Origin: Oscillospiraceae bacterium
GTDB lineage: Bacteria > Bacillota > Clostridia > Oscillospirales > Ruminococcaceae
Assembly (NCBI GenBank): GCA_017847885.1
Contig: JAGAUA010000045.1
Coordinates: 1-40,814, forward strand
Length of the DNA: 40,814 nt
Direction of reading: 5' to 3'
Part shown: positions 33,659 to 40,562 of the stretch, one piece after another
How positions within the stretch are numbered: the stretch's first letter is position 1
How the letters are laid out: every line of letters begins with the position of its first letter
Notes under the pieces: model-generated
What the model was told of the DNA's origin: nothing
What the model saw: the letters and a program-made list of their open reading frames with translations, nothing else
The model's database searches: none
Made by a program: the position numbers and the translations under genes

Positions 33659-34731
33659 ATGTCAATAAAGAAAATTGCGGAAATGACAGGCGTATCCGTC
33701 TCGACAGTTTCAAGAGTGCTGAGCAATCCCAATTACAAGTGCAGACCCGAAACGCTGAGGGGCGAAATAATTGACGCTGCCAGAAAGCTTGATTATATCC
33801 CCAATGAAGCCGCCCGAAGGCTTAAATCGGGAAGCGGCGACAACAAAAACATTTCTAAAATAGTGATACTGATAACAAGAACCGATGCCGATGAGACCGC
33901 CCCGTTTTTCAGGGAGCTGCTTCGGATATGCGAGGTAGAGGTGCATAATCACTCGTTTATCATTTCGGGCATATTTTACAGACCGTTCTTCTCGGACGAT
34001 GAAATGATGACCAATGTGAACGTCAACAAGGTCATCGACGATATGCTGCTTAAAGACGGCTTGACCTTTAACGGCATTGTTATCATCGGCAAATGCCTTC
34101 CTGCGGTGATAAATTCTCTCAAACGCATAACCAAAAACATTGTCTCGATAAACCGCAATTCCACAAATTATGCCGTTGATGAGCTGATATGCGACGGCGA
34201 AAAACGGCTGCAAAGGCTGTGGAGTACCTGGTGGGGCTGGGTCACAGGCAGATAGGCTATGTGGGGAACTGCTACAACGAATCGCGTTTCCGCGGTTATC
34301 AGAACGCAATGTTCAAGTACAACCTTGAAATGAACATTGATAACATAATCAACGCAAATCCCGATGAAAACACGGGGTATCTTGCTATGGACAAGTTCAT
34401 TCATCAAAAAAATGCTCCTACTGCGATATACTGTGCCAACGATATTATTGCGGTGGGAATGCTTAGATGCCTCAAAAAGTATAAGGGCGGATATTATAGT
34501 CCGTCGGTAATATCCAGCGATGATATTGAGGAAGCAAAGTACACAAAGCCCATGCTTACAACGATTTCACTTCCCAAAGAGGAAATGATAAGGTTTGCAC
34601 TTTCCCTTCTCAGCAGTAGGATAAACGGCAGTCACCGCACTACTGCGAAAATAGAACTTGAAACAACTCTCATTATCCGCGAAAGCTGCAGCAATATAAA
34701 CAATTCCATGAGCTGCGAATATTACATATGA
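33659..34731 (+). pseudogene. LacI-family transcription regulator with one frameshift
   Basis: The gene would encode about 357 residues. The N-terminal HTH is intact (IKKIAEMTGVSVSTVSRVLSNPNY) with the hinge helix region EAARRLKSG. The ligand domain runs to about residue 180 (SINRNSTNYAVDELICDGEK), and the frame then shifts. The other frame continues AAKAVEYLVGLGHRQIGYVGN and runs to the natural end, including PTAIYCANDIIAVGML. One extra A in the five-A run at 34200-34204 would restore one frame, so a base was lost there or missed in sequencing. As read, the protein keeps DNA binding but loses half of the effector domain. It stands before the sulfonate transporter, whose upstream region has CG-centred operator-like sites. 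Confidence 0.85.
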
Positions 34732-34736
34732 GAATT

Positions 34737-34773
34737 CTGCCGCGCCGGAATATTGTTGCGGCAGGCTTTTTTT
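34737..34773 (+). terminator. Terminator after the LacI-family gene
   Basis: CTGCCGC (34737-34743) pairs with GCGGCAG (34758-34764), and seven T residues (34767-34773) follow. Confidence 0.85.
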
Positions 34774-34792
34774 GTGCATATTTTCAGCATTT

Positions 34793-34804
34793 GCAAACGT
34801 TTGC
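34793..34804. promoter_or_regulatory. LacI-type operator
   Basis: GCAAACGTTTGC is a perfect 12-bp palindrome with the central CG typical of LacI-family operators. It lies 62 bases after the regulator gene and about 290 before ssuC, and outer TTCAGC/GCTGAA arms extend it further after an interruption. It is far from the -10 box of ssuC, so repression might use looping or a second site. Confidence 0.6.
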
Positions 34805-34879
34805 TGAAAACTACCGTATTATTTCTTGCAGGCGCAAAGTCTGAGATTTCAACCACGATATATCGGCAAATTTTAACTG

Positions 34880-34890
34880 ACAACGTTTGC
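34880..34890. promoter_or_regulatory. Second, imperfect LacI-type half-palindrome
   Basis: ACAACGTTTGC resembles the right half and centre of the operator at 34793. A third partial copy (ACAAACGT) lies at about 34905-34912. The spacing of about 90 bases between the two better sites would permit looping. The 349-base gap 34732-35080 has no gene. Confidence 0.4.
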
Positions 34891-34979
34891 AGTTTTAGAC
34901 ACCAACAAACGTATCCAAGCTTTGCAAAGCAAGCCGAAATGAGTGATTTCCCTTAAATTTAAGCAAATATTACAGGCGC

Positions 34980-35017
34980 AAGCCGCAAAACTGCAATCGT
35001 TTTCAGTTTTGCGGCTT
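34980..35017 (+). terminator. 14-bp perfect hairpin before the ssu promoter
   Basis: AAGCCGCAAAACTG (34980-34993) pairs with CAGTTTTGCGGCTT (35004-35017), followed by GATTTGTTT rather than a clean T run. It may insulate the ssu promoter, whose -35 box begins in its 3' arm, from upstream transcription. Confidence 0.5.
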
Positions 35018-35044
35018 GATTTGTTTCACTATGCATGATAAAAT
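35016..35044 (+). promoter_or_regulatory. Candidate promoter of the sulfonate transporter operon
   Basis: TTGATT (35016-35021) and TAAAAT (35039-35044) have a 17-base spacer. The match to consensus is moderate. The start near 35051 leaves a 30-base leader before ssuC. Confidence 0.5.
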
Positions 35045-35080
35045 ATCCGCAGTAAAACATATTATTCCGATAGGAATACA

Positions 35081-35881
35081 ATGAAAAGGGCGGAACATAT
35101 GAAAAAGAAAGTACAGACAATAAAGACTATACTTCTGGGGTCGGTAATTCCCGTGCTGATAGTTTTTCTTTGGTGGTATGCAACAAATCACGGAAGCACG
35201 CCCGAGAGCATCCTGCCAAGGATAAGCACGGTAATAAGTTGCTTCGTCGAGCTTGTACGCTCGGGAGAGCTGAAAAGCGACCTGATAATCAGCCTTACAA
35301 GAGTGATAGAGGGATTTGCTGCTGCGGCAATCCTCGGCGTGGCTCTCGGCACGGTAATGGGAATGAGCTCGACTGCTCTGAAAATATTTCAGCCTACGGT
35401 CACGACCATAAGACAGATACCCATTATGGCGTGGATACCCCTGCTGATATTGTGGTGCGGCATAGGCGAGCTTTCAAAGATAGTTATAATCGTTATCGCG
35501 GTTTTTTTTCCCGTCATGGTCAACACTCTCAGCGGCATAAGCGGCACGCCTCTTGAATATGTGGAGGTTGCAAAAATGTATAAGCTGAACCGCTGGAAAA
35601 CCTTTATAAGAGTGTATCTCCCCCATGCGCTGCCCCACATTCAGACGGGGCTTAGGCTTGGTCTGGGAGTATCGTGGATGGCGGTCGTTGCGGCAGAGCT
35701 TATTGCTTCCACCTCGGGCATAGGCTACAAGCTAAGCTATGCAAGAACAATGATGAAATCCGACGTTGTTATCGTGGACATGATAGTTATCGGTATCATC
35801 GGAATTTTAATGGACAAAATTCTTTCCGTTGTATTTGAGCTGCTTACGCCGTGGGAAAGAAAAAGAAGGGAGCGTGGCTGA
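35081..35881 (+). CDS. ssuC: Sulfonate/taurine/nitrate-type ABC transporter permease
   Basis: The 266-residue permease of the SsuC/TauC/NrtB family has about six membrane spans. RQIPIMAWIPLLILWCGIGELSKI and the EAA-like loop EVAKMYKLNRWKTFIRVYLPHALPHIQTGLRLGLGVSW are family hallmarks. ATG at 35081 has AGGA 5 bases upstream; ATG at 35099 with AAAAGGG is also possible. It is the only undamaged gene of this transporter. The substrate is likely an organic sulfonate, judged from the family and from the leader motif shared with the sulfate operon; a nitrogen compound cannot be excluded. No monooxygenase gene is in view. Confidence 0.87.
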   Translation: MKRAEHMKKKVQTIKTILLGSVIPVLIVFLWWYATNHGSTPESILPRISTVISCFVELVRSGELKSDLIISLTRVIEGFAAAAILGVALGTVMGMSSTALKIFQPTVTTIRQIPIMAWIPLLILWCGIGELSKIVIIVIAVFFPVMVNTLSGISGTPLEYVEVAKMYKLNRWKTFIRVYLPHALPHIQTGLRLGLGVSWMAVVAAELIASTSGIGYKLSYARTMMKSDVVIVDMIVIGIIGILMDKILSVVFELLTPWERKRRERG

Positions 35882-35882
35882 A

Positions 35883-36654
35883 ATGAGTGAGCTTAGTCTC
35901 GATATCAAGCACCTTAACAAGCGCTTTGAGGTTGAAGGAAAAAGCATAGAAATACTCCGCGATATAAACCTTGAAGTAAAAAAGGCGAGTTTGTTACAAT
36001 TGTGGGGCATAGCGGCTGCGGTAAATCAACGCTGCTGAAAATAATTGCGGGGCTTGTGAAATATTCTGACGGGGAAGTGACAAGGAACGGGAAAAAGGTC
36101 GAGTCCCCCGATACGGACTGCGGCATGTTATATCAGGAGCACCGCTTGCTGCCGTGGCTGAAAATAAAGGATAACATCGGCTTCGGACTTGACAAAAAGG
36201 ACAGAAAAAATGGGCGGAGACAGTACAAAAGCATATAGACCTTGTGCAGCTGAACGGCTTTGAAAACGCGTACCCGTCCCAGCTTTCGGGAGGAATGTCC
36301 CAAAGAGCGGCAATTGCAAGAGGTCTTGTAACGGGTCCCCAGCTTCTTCTCCTTGACGAGCCATTCGGCGCACTTGACGCACTTACAAGAGTTCAGATGC
36401 AGAAGGAGATACTCCGCATACAGCAGGAGGAACACACCACCATGATAATGGTCACACACGATATAGACGAGGCAATAGTTCTCGGGAACAAGGTGGTGGT
36501 GATGTCGGCAAGACCCGGACAGATAGAGGAGGTCATCGAGATAAGCGGAAGCAATGCAAGAATACGCGGCACTTCCGATTTCAACTATTACAAGAAGAAA
36601 ATCTACAACCACTTCTTCAACGAGGAAGTTCCCAACGTTGAGTACAGTATTTAA
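35883..36654 (+). pseudogene. ssuB: Sulfonate-type ABC transporter ATPase with two frameshifts
   Basis: The intact gene would encode about 257 residues. Frame 1 runs from MSELSLDIKHLNKRFEVEGK to LEVKK. After the six-A run at 35978-35983 the homology continues in another frame with GHSGCGKSTLL (Walker A) and YQEHRLLPW (Q-loop). After the six-A run at 36205-36210 it moves again to the frame with QLSGGMSQR (signature), LLLLDEPFGALD (Walker B) and MVTHDIDEA (switch His). One extra A in each run would restore one frame over the whole gene. No full ATPase can be made from the sequence as read. It starts 1 base after the ssuC stop. Confidence 0.88.
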
Positions 36655-36665
36655 GGAGAGATTTT

Positions 36666-36701
36666 ATGATAACTCAATATAATTCAAGCAGGCGATGTTG
36701 A
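36666..36701 (+). CDS. Short leader peptide ending Arg-Arg-Cys, upstream of ssuA
   Basis: An 11-codon ORF (MITQYNSSRRC, then TGA) follows the ssuB stop by 11 bases and precedes the binding-protein gene by 53. GGAGA lies 6 bases before its ATG. Like the ORF at 2293 it has one Cys codon, the last before the stop, in the same context CGATGT-stop. Downstream is GCTTACAAATAATCAACA (36709-36726), which matches 16 of 18 bases of the segment at 2375-2392. Two such leaders before binding-protein genes of two sulfur transporters make a shared cysteine-linked control plausible. Whether the peptide itself acts is unknown. Confidence 0.55.
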   Translation: MITQYNSSRRC

Positions 36702-36754
36702 AAACGCTGCTTACAAATAATCAACACAAAAATCAATTTGAAAGGATAATTATT

Positions 36755-37290
36755 ATGAAAAAAATCAATATCAAGAAAATTTTTGCGGTTATCGCCGCTT
36801 CTGCAATGACACTTACTTTGGCGTCCTGCGCGGCTTCCGGCGGCAAGACCGAAAACACTTCCGCAGCAGGAGAAGGCACCGAAAAAAGCGCGGAGCTTAC
36901 AACAATAACGCTGGGCGTTCCGGGTGCAAACGGAATGGCAATGGAAAGCGCCTCAATTGCTCAGGTGGAAAAATTCTTCGACAAGGAGCTTGAAAAGGCA
37001 GGCTATAAGCTGGAGGTGCAGGGCTTTGCTCTTGCAGGTCCTGCGGTGAACGAGGCTTTTGCTTCGGGAGCGATAGACTTTACCGTTTACGGCGACCAGC
37101 CTGCGATTACGGCTGCGTCAAACGGAATAGATGTTAAGATACTTGCAAGCGTAAACAACTATCTTGAACACGCGCTGCTTGTTTCCAACAATATCGAGTT
37201 CAATTCTCTTGAAGACCTTAAAGGGAAAAGGATAGTTGTCGGCTTCGGCACGCCCATACTCACAAGCTATCTATTAAAAATCTTTAAATT
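36755..37290 (+). pseudogene. ssuA: Sulfonate-type substrate-binding lipoprotein, interrupted by the mobile element
   Basis: The N-terminal half of an SsuA/TauA-like binding protein is present. It has a lipoprotein signal with a lipobox Cys (TLASC, about residue 27), then TTITLGVPGANGMAMESASIAQVEKFFDKELEKAGY, ASGAIDFTVYGDQPAITAASNG and LEDLKGKRIVVGFGTP. Around 37270-37290 the family homology ends and sequence next to the recombinase begins. The frame stays open to 37423, so a hybrid tail would be made. The missing half should lie at the other end of the element, outside the window. AAAGGA is 8 bases before the ATG at 36755. Confidence 0.82.
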
Positions 37291-37293
37291 CAC

Positions 37294-37321
37294 CGTCGGA
37301 GAAACCCATTCATCTCCGACG
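37294..37321. terminator. Hairpin between the ssuA fragment and the recombinase end
   Basis: CGTCGGAGA (37294-37302) pairs perfectly with TCTCCGACG (37313-37321) around a 10-base loop. On the plus strand AATTTTTT follows; on the minus strand the tail is poor in T. It lies 10 bases after the recombinase stop and is likely a terminator blocking transcription between the host gene and the element, or part of the element end. Confidence 0.6.
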
Positions 37322-37330
37322 AATTTTTTA

Positions 37331-38872
37331 TCAAAAACTGAAATGAATATTTATACCGTCCTCATCGGTAACATCAATCCTGTCAATCATAACCTTTGCA
37401 AGAGCGTTCTTTTCTTCCATTGAAAGCTCGTCCCATCTGTTCAGTGGGTCAAGTATAGGCTTGGTGTCAATCTTTTTAACCTTGCGTTCAATGGTAAGAA
37501 GCTGCTTTTCATACTCGTTTTTCTTTGCGTGAAGTTCGCTTATTTTGTCCTGAATATATCCGAAAAGCACATCATCAGCGTCAATAAGCCTGTCAATCAG
37601 CTTCTTGCTGTCAGTGTCAATGCGGAGCAGTTCAGCACGGATTTTTTCAGCTTCAGCAGACCTGCTTGACGTGCTGTTTCGTGATATTTCAAATTCTGCA
37701 ATATGCTCTTTCATAGCCTCATATACAGCTTGTTCAATATTATCAGGACGCAACTTTAATCTTGATTTTTTTCTGCTGCACCCCTTGATTGTTTTAACTC
37801 CTGTGCAGTCATAATATCTCCAAATCTTGCTCTTGTCAGCATTGTGTGAATATGCTATGAGCAAAGCTCTACCGCAGTGTCCGCATTTTGTAAGTCCCAC
37901 AAGCCAAGATTTGATATGCCCTCTTGATTGTGGAAGCTTGTGATTATGAGCCTTTTTATCTTGCACCGAAAGCCACGTTTCCGAATCAACAAGCCCCTCG
38001 TGATAACCTACCTTGATAAATCTGTTTTCTTCATCACGTTTATGCCACATCAAACCGTGAATACCGTCATAAGCGTCAATATCATCAATCATTGTGTAGC
38101 CTCTCGACAGGAAAAAAGCATAAACATTTTTATCAGCTCGAACATACAAAGGATTTTCAAGTATCCTTGAAATCTCGCTCCTGTCCATACTTCTGTGTAT
38201 CACTCCTACACTTTCCGTTGCAGAGGACGGAAGATTATGCTCTTTAATATGATTTACCACATCGGATAACGAAGTATCAGGATTTTTATAAACCTCATAA
38301 GCCGCAATAACCGTCTGTGCCGCTTCACTCGGAACAAGAACACTTCCTGTTTTACCGTTTATAGTCTGCCTGCTTGACTGAAAGCCGAAGAACATTTTAC
38401 CTCCCTGATAAAACCCCGTTTCCACCGCCTTTGTGCTGTAAGCGTCCTTAACTCTCGCCGCAATGGTTTCACGCTCAAATTCCGCAAAGTTAAGCAGATT
38501 ATTTCTCATCATTCTGCCCTCTTTTGTTTCCGTGTTAAAAGGCTCGGAAAGTGAAATAACGCCAACACCATAACGGTCAAGTTCGTCCGTAATATTAAGG
38601 TATTCACGCATATTACGACTGAAACGGTCATACTTCTTAACCACGATTTTATCAATCAAACCGTCCTTTGCGTCGGACATCATCTGCATAAATTCGGGTC
38701 TGTGGTAAACGTCCTTGCCTGACTTGCCGTCATCGCAGTAAACCTTGTAATCTGCCTCCTCTCCAACATAACGGATACATTCTTCACGCTGTGCGTCAAT
38801 GGATAAGGAGTTGTTGCCCTTGTCCTTATCACTTACCGAACGACGCACATAAATTGCTGTAAATTTGCTCAT
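37331..38872 (-). CDS. Large serine recombinase (site-specific integrase)
   Basis: The 513-residue integrase has an N-terminal resolvase domain with nucleophile Ser12 (YVRRSVSDKD), SIDAQREECIRYV, then KYDRFSRNMREY and the E-helix NFAEFERETIAARVKDAY. A recombinase domain follows (about 160-260), then a zinc ribbon, CGHCGRAL with a distal CTGVKTIKGC. A long coiled coil (about 395-475) comes before the C terminus. It should cut and join att sites to integrate or excise the element. I chose ATG at 38872, which has GGAGG 9 bases upstream, over an in-frame TTG. Its place next to the disrupted ssuA marks the element end. Confidence 0.93.
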   Translation of the reverse strand: MSKFTAIYVRRSVSDKDKGNNSLSIDAQREECIRYVGEEADYKVYCDDGKSGKDVYHRPEFMQMMSDAKDGLIDKIVVKKYDRFSRNMREYLNITDELDRYGVGVISLSEPFNTETKEGRMMRNNLLNFAEFERETIAARVKDAYSTKAVETGFYQGGKMFFGFQSSRQTINGKTGSVLVPSEAAQTVIAAYEVYKNPDTSLSDVVNHIKEHNLPSSATESVGVIHRSMDRSEISRILENPLYVRADKNVYAFFLSRGYTMIDDIDAYDGIHGLMWHKRDEENRFIKVGYHEGLVDSETWLSVQDKKAHNHKLPQSRGHIKSWLVGLTKCGHCGRALLIAYSHNADKSKIWRYYDCTGVKTIKGCSRKKSRLKLRPDNIEQAVYEAMKEHIAEFEISRNSTSSRSAEAEKIRAELLRIDTDSKKLIDRLIDADDVLFGYIQDKISELHAKKNEYEKQLLTIERKVKKIDTKPILDPLNRWDELSMEEKNALAKVMIDRIDVTDEDGINIHFSF

Positions 38873-38894
38873 TAAAATCAACCTCCATATTATG

Positions 38895-38958
38895 AAAGCC
38901 GATTATACGTTGTATTTCTATGTATTTCTATTATAGCATAATCGGCTTTACAATTCAA
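38895..38958 (-). promoter_or_regulatory. Recombinase promoter inside an inverted repeat with tandem repeats
   Basis: On the minus strand TTGAAT (38953-38958) and TATAAT (38930-38935) have a 17-base spacer. The 12-base arms AAAGCCGATTAT (38895-38906) and ATAATCGGCTTT (38938-38949) flank the -10 box and start site. Between them, TAGAAATACA occurs twice in tandem. This looks like an autoregulatory site for the recombinase or another element-encoded repressor. Confidence 0.6.
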
Positions 38959-38985
38959 CGCTTTAAAGCGATTTTTAAAAATATT

Positions 38986-39147
38986 TTATGCCGTCTTGTC
39001 GGGGGCTGGGGGCTTGTCACTCGCCTTCAAAATATCATAAATCTGATTGATACGGTTACGCTTAACGCTCTCGCTGACGTTTTCGGGAATATGTATCGTA
39101 ACCTTGATGTTGTTCTCCGTTTTCTGAATAATCCTTTCCTTTGCCAC
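38986..39147 (-). CDS. 53-residue element-encoded protein of unknown function
   Basis: A GTG-start ORF with AGGTG 7 bases upstream encodes a small basic protein with the core NNIKVTIHIPENVSESVKRN and IYDILKASDK, ending PPAPDKTA. It lies 5 bases after the relaxase stop and before the recombinase promoter. The pattern of a short beta strand (KVTIHI) and following helices recalls ribbon-helix-helix or small recombinase-accessory proteins, but I cannot assign a family. Its overlap with no other coding sequence and its ribosome binding site support a real gene. Confidence 0.6.
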   Translation of the reverse strand: MAKERIIQKTENNIKVTIHIPENVSESVKRNRINQIYDILKASDKPPAPDKTA

Positions 39148-39152
39148 ATATA

Positions 39153-40562
39153 TCACCTGCCTTCCTGTCTGTCATAATTTCTCGGCTGAATATTTCTTTC
39201 TGTTTCAACCTTTTTATATTTTCTTTCTGTTGCAATAACCCTTTCCGCCCAAACAGACATATCCCTGACAACGTCCGTAAATTCACGTTTCGGCGGTTTG
39301 CGTAATTCTTCCTCATAAGCTTCAAGTTCCGTCTTTGCCTTGCGTAAAATAACCTCATAATCACTCTCAAGCTGACGTATAAAAGTTCTGTAATTTCCCG
39401 AAATCTCTTTCTTTTCGGAAACAGCCTTATCATATTTTTCACACAACCCTTCAAGTTCGGGTTTCAGAGTTAAAAGCATTTTATCGTTTTTATCGTAAAT
39501 TTCAAGAACACGGATTTTTTCTTTCGTTTTCTTGATTTGTTTTTTCAGTTCATCAGCCTTTTCGGCAGCAGTATTAACCATATTTTCAAATTCATCTTTG
39601 GAATGAATATTATTACTGCAAACATAATTCAGCAACTCCGCATTTCTTCTTAACTCACCGTATGTAACCCTGTGCCAATCCTGTTCCTTGCGGTACAATT
39701 TAATCTGCAAACTACGCAGACAAAGAGCGTAATCTCTCTGCACACCTTCATATTTCGCAACTTCGGAAATCGGCATTTCCATATCCTTGTTTTCAATACG
39801 ATACTGCAATTCCTCCAGACCGTACCCGTCACCCAAATGCAGAGTTCTGACAGCCTTACGATTTTTCAGATAAGTAGGCTTCACCGAAAGATATTTATGC
39901 TGTGTAACCTCGTAACCGCAATTTTGCAGTTCCTTGATTAAATCAGATATATCCTTTACATTATCCTGCAAAATCAAGCGGTCTATGTCATCACAAAGTT
40001 TAGCTTTCCACGATGTACCGTTCTGTCTTGCAAGCCACTCTCCATAGCTGGTGTTTTTGTTTCGACTTGGATTTTTAATAACGCTCAAATTATGTTCACG
40101 CACAATTTTGTCGGAAATATCCCTGCATTGCTTCAGCGTTTTCTTGTTGTCAATCCAATGCTTGCCCGTCAGCGAATACGCATTTACAGCAAAATGCGTA
40201 TGAATATGGTCTTTGTCTGTGTGGGTTGCAACTACGATTTGATGTTCCGTACCGAAAACACTTTCCACCCATTTTATCGCAATCCTGTGTGCTTCTTCGG
40301 GAGAAATTTCACCTTTGCTGAACGATTGAATGTAGTGGTGCATTTTAACTTTCTGCTTTCCGCTGTCATTTCTTCGTGCAAAGAATTTTTCATTTGCAAA
40401 GCTTTGATAGCAAATCCCCATTTCCATATACGCCGACTCCGCTTCTTCGGAGCAGTTCAAGCCTGTAATAAATTTCACTTCTTCGTCTTTTGTTTCACCT
40501 GTAATATATTTCAGCAAAGCAAGGGGAGATGCTTTAATGGAAATGTGTTTTATGATTGCCAC
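39153..40562 (-). CDS. MobP-type relaxase
   Basis: The 469-residue relaxase/mobilization nuclease nicks the element at oriT and leads transfer. The N-terminal domain starts MAIIKHISIKAS with possible catalytic Tyr19 (LKYITG). MHHYIQSFSKGEISPEEAHRIA comes next, then the metal-binding motif H114-TDKD-H119-I-H121-T-H123. The C-terminal half is highly charged and coiled-coil. The start is GTG with GGGAG 8 bases upstream, overlapping the stop of the preceding gene. Such relaxases usually need a helper conjugation system when no mating-pore genes are present; those may lie beyond the window. Confidence 0.92.
   Translation of the reverse strand: MAIIKHISIKASPLALLKYITGETKDEEVKFITGLNCSEEAESAYMEMGICYQSFANEKFFARRNDSGKQKVKMHHYIQSFSKGEISPEEAHRIAIKWVESVFGTEHQIVVATHTDKDHIHTHFAVNAYSLTGKHWIDNKKTLKQCRDISDKIVREHNLSVIKNPSRNKNTSYGEWLARQNGTSWKAKLCDDIDRLILQDNVKDISDLIKELQNCGYEVTQHKYLSVKPTYLKNRKAVRTLHLGDGYGLEELQYRIENKDMEMPISEVAKYEGVQRDYALCLRSLQIKLYRKEQDWHRVTYGELRRNAELLNYVCSNNIHSKDEFENMVNTAAEKADELKKQIKKTKEKIRVLEIYDKNDKMLLTLKPELEGLCEKYDKAVSEKKEISGNYRTFIRQLESDYEVILRKAKTELEAYEEELRKPPKREFTDVVRDMSVWAERVIATERKYKKVETERNIQPRNYDRQEGR

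Noticed and set aside
34189..34731. Independent 180-residue gene after the LacI-family gene
   Set aside because: It holds the C-terminal half of the LacI ligand domain and overlaps the first half. A one-base shift in an A-run explains it.
36002..36654. Separate small ATPase genes at 36002 and 36244
   Set aside because: They carry consecutive parts of one ABC ATPase (Walker A, then signature and Walker B) in different frames. They are fragments of frameshifted ssuB.
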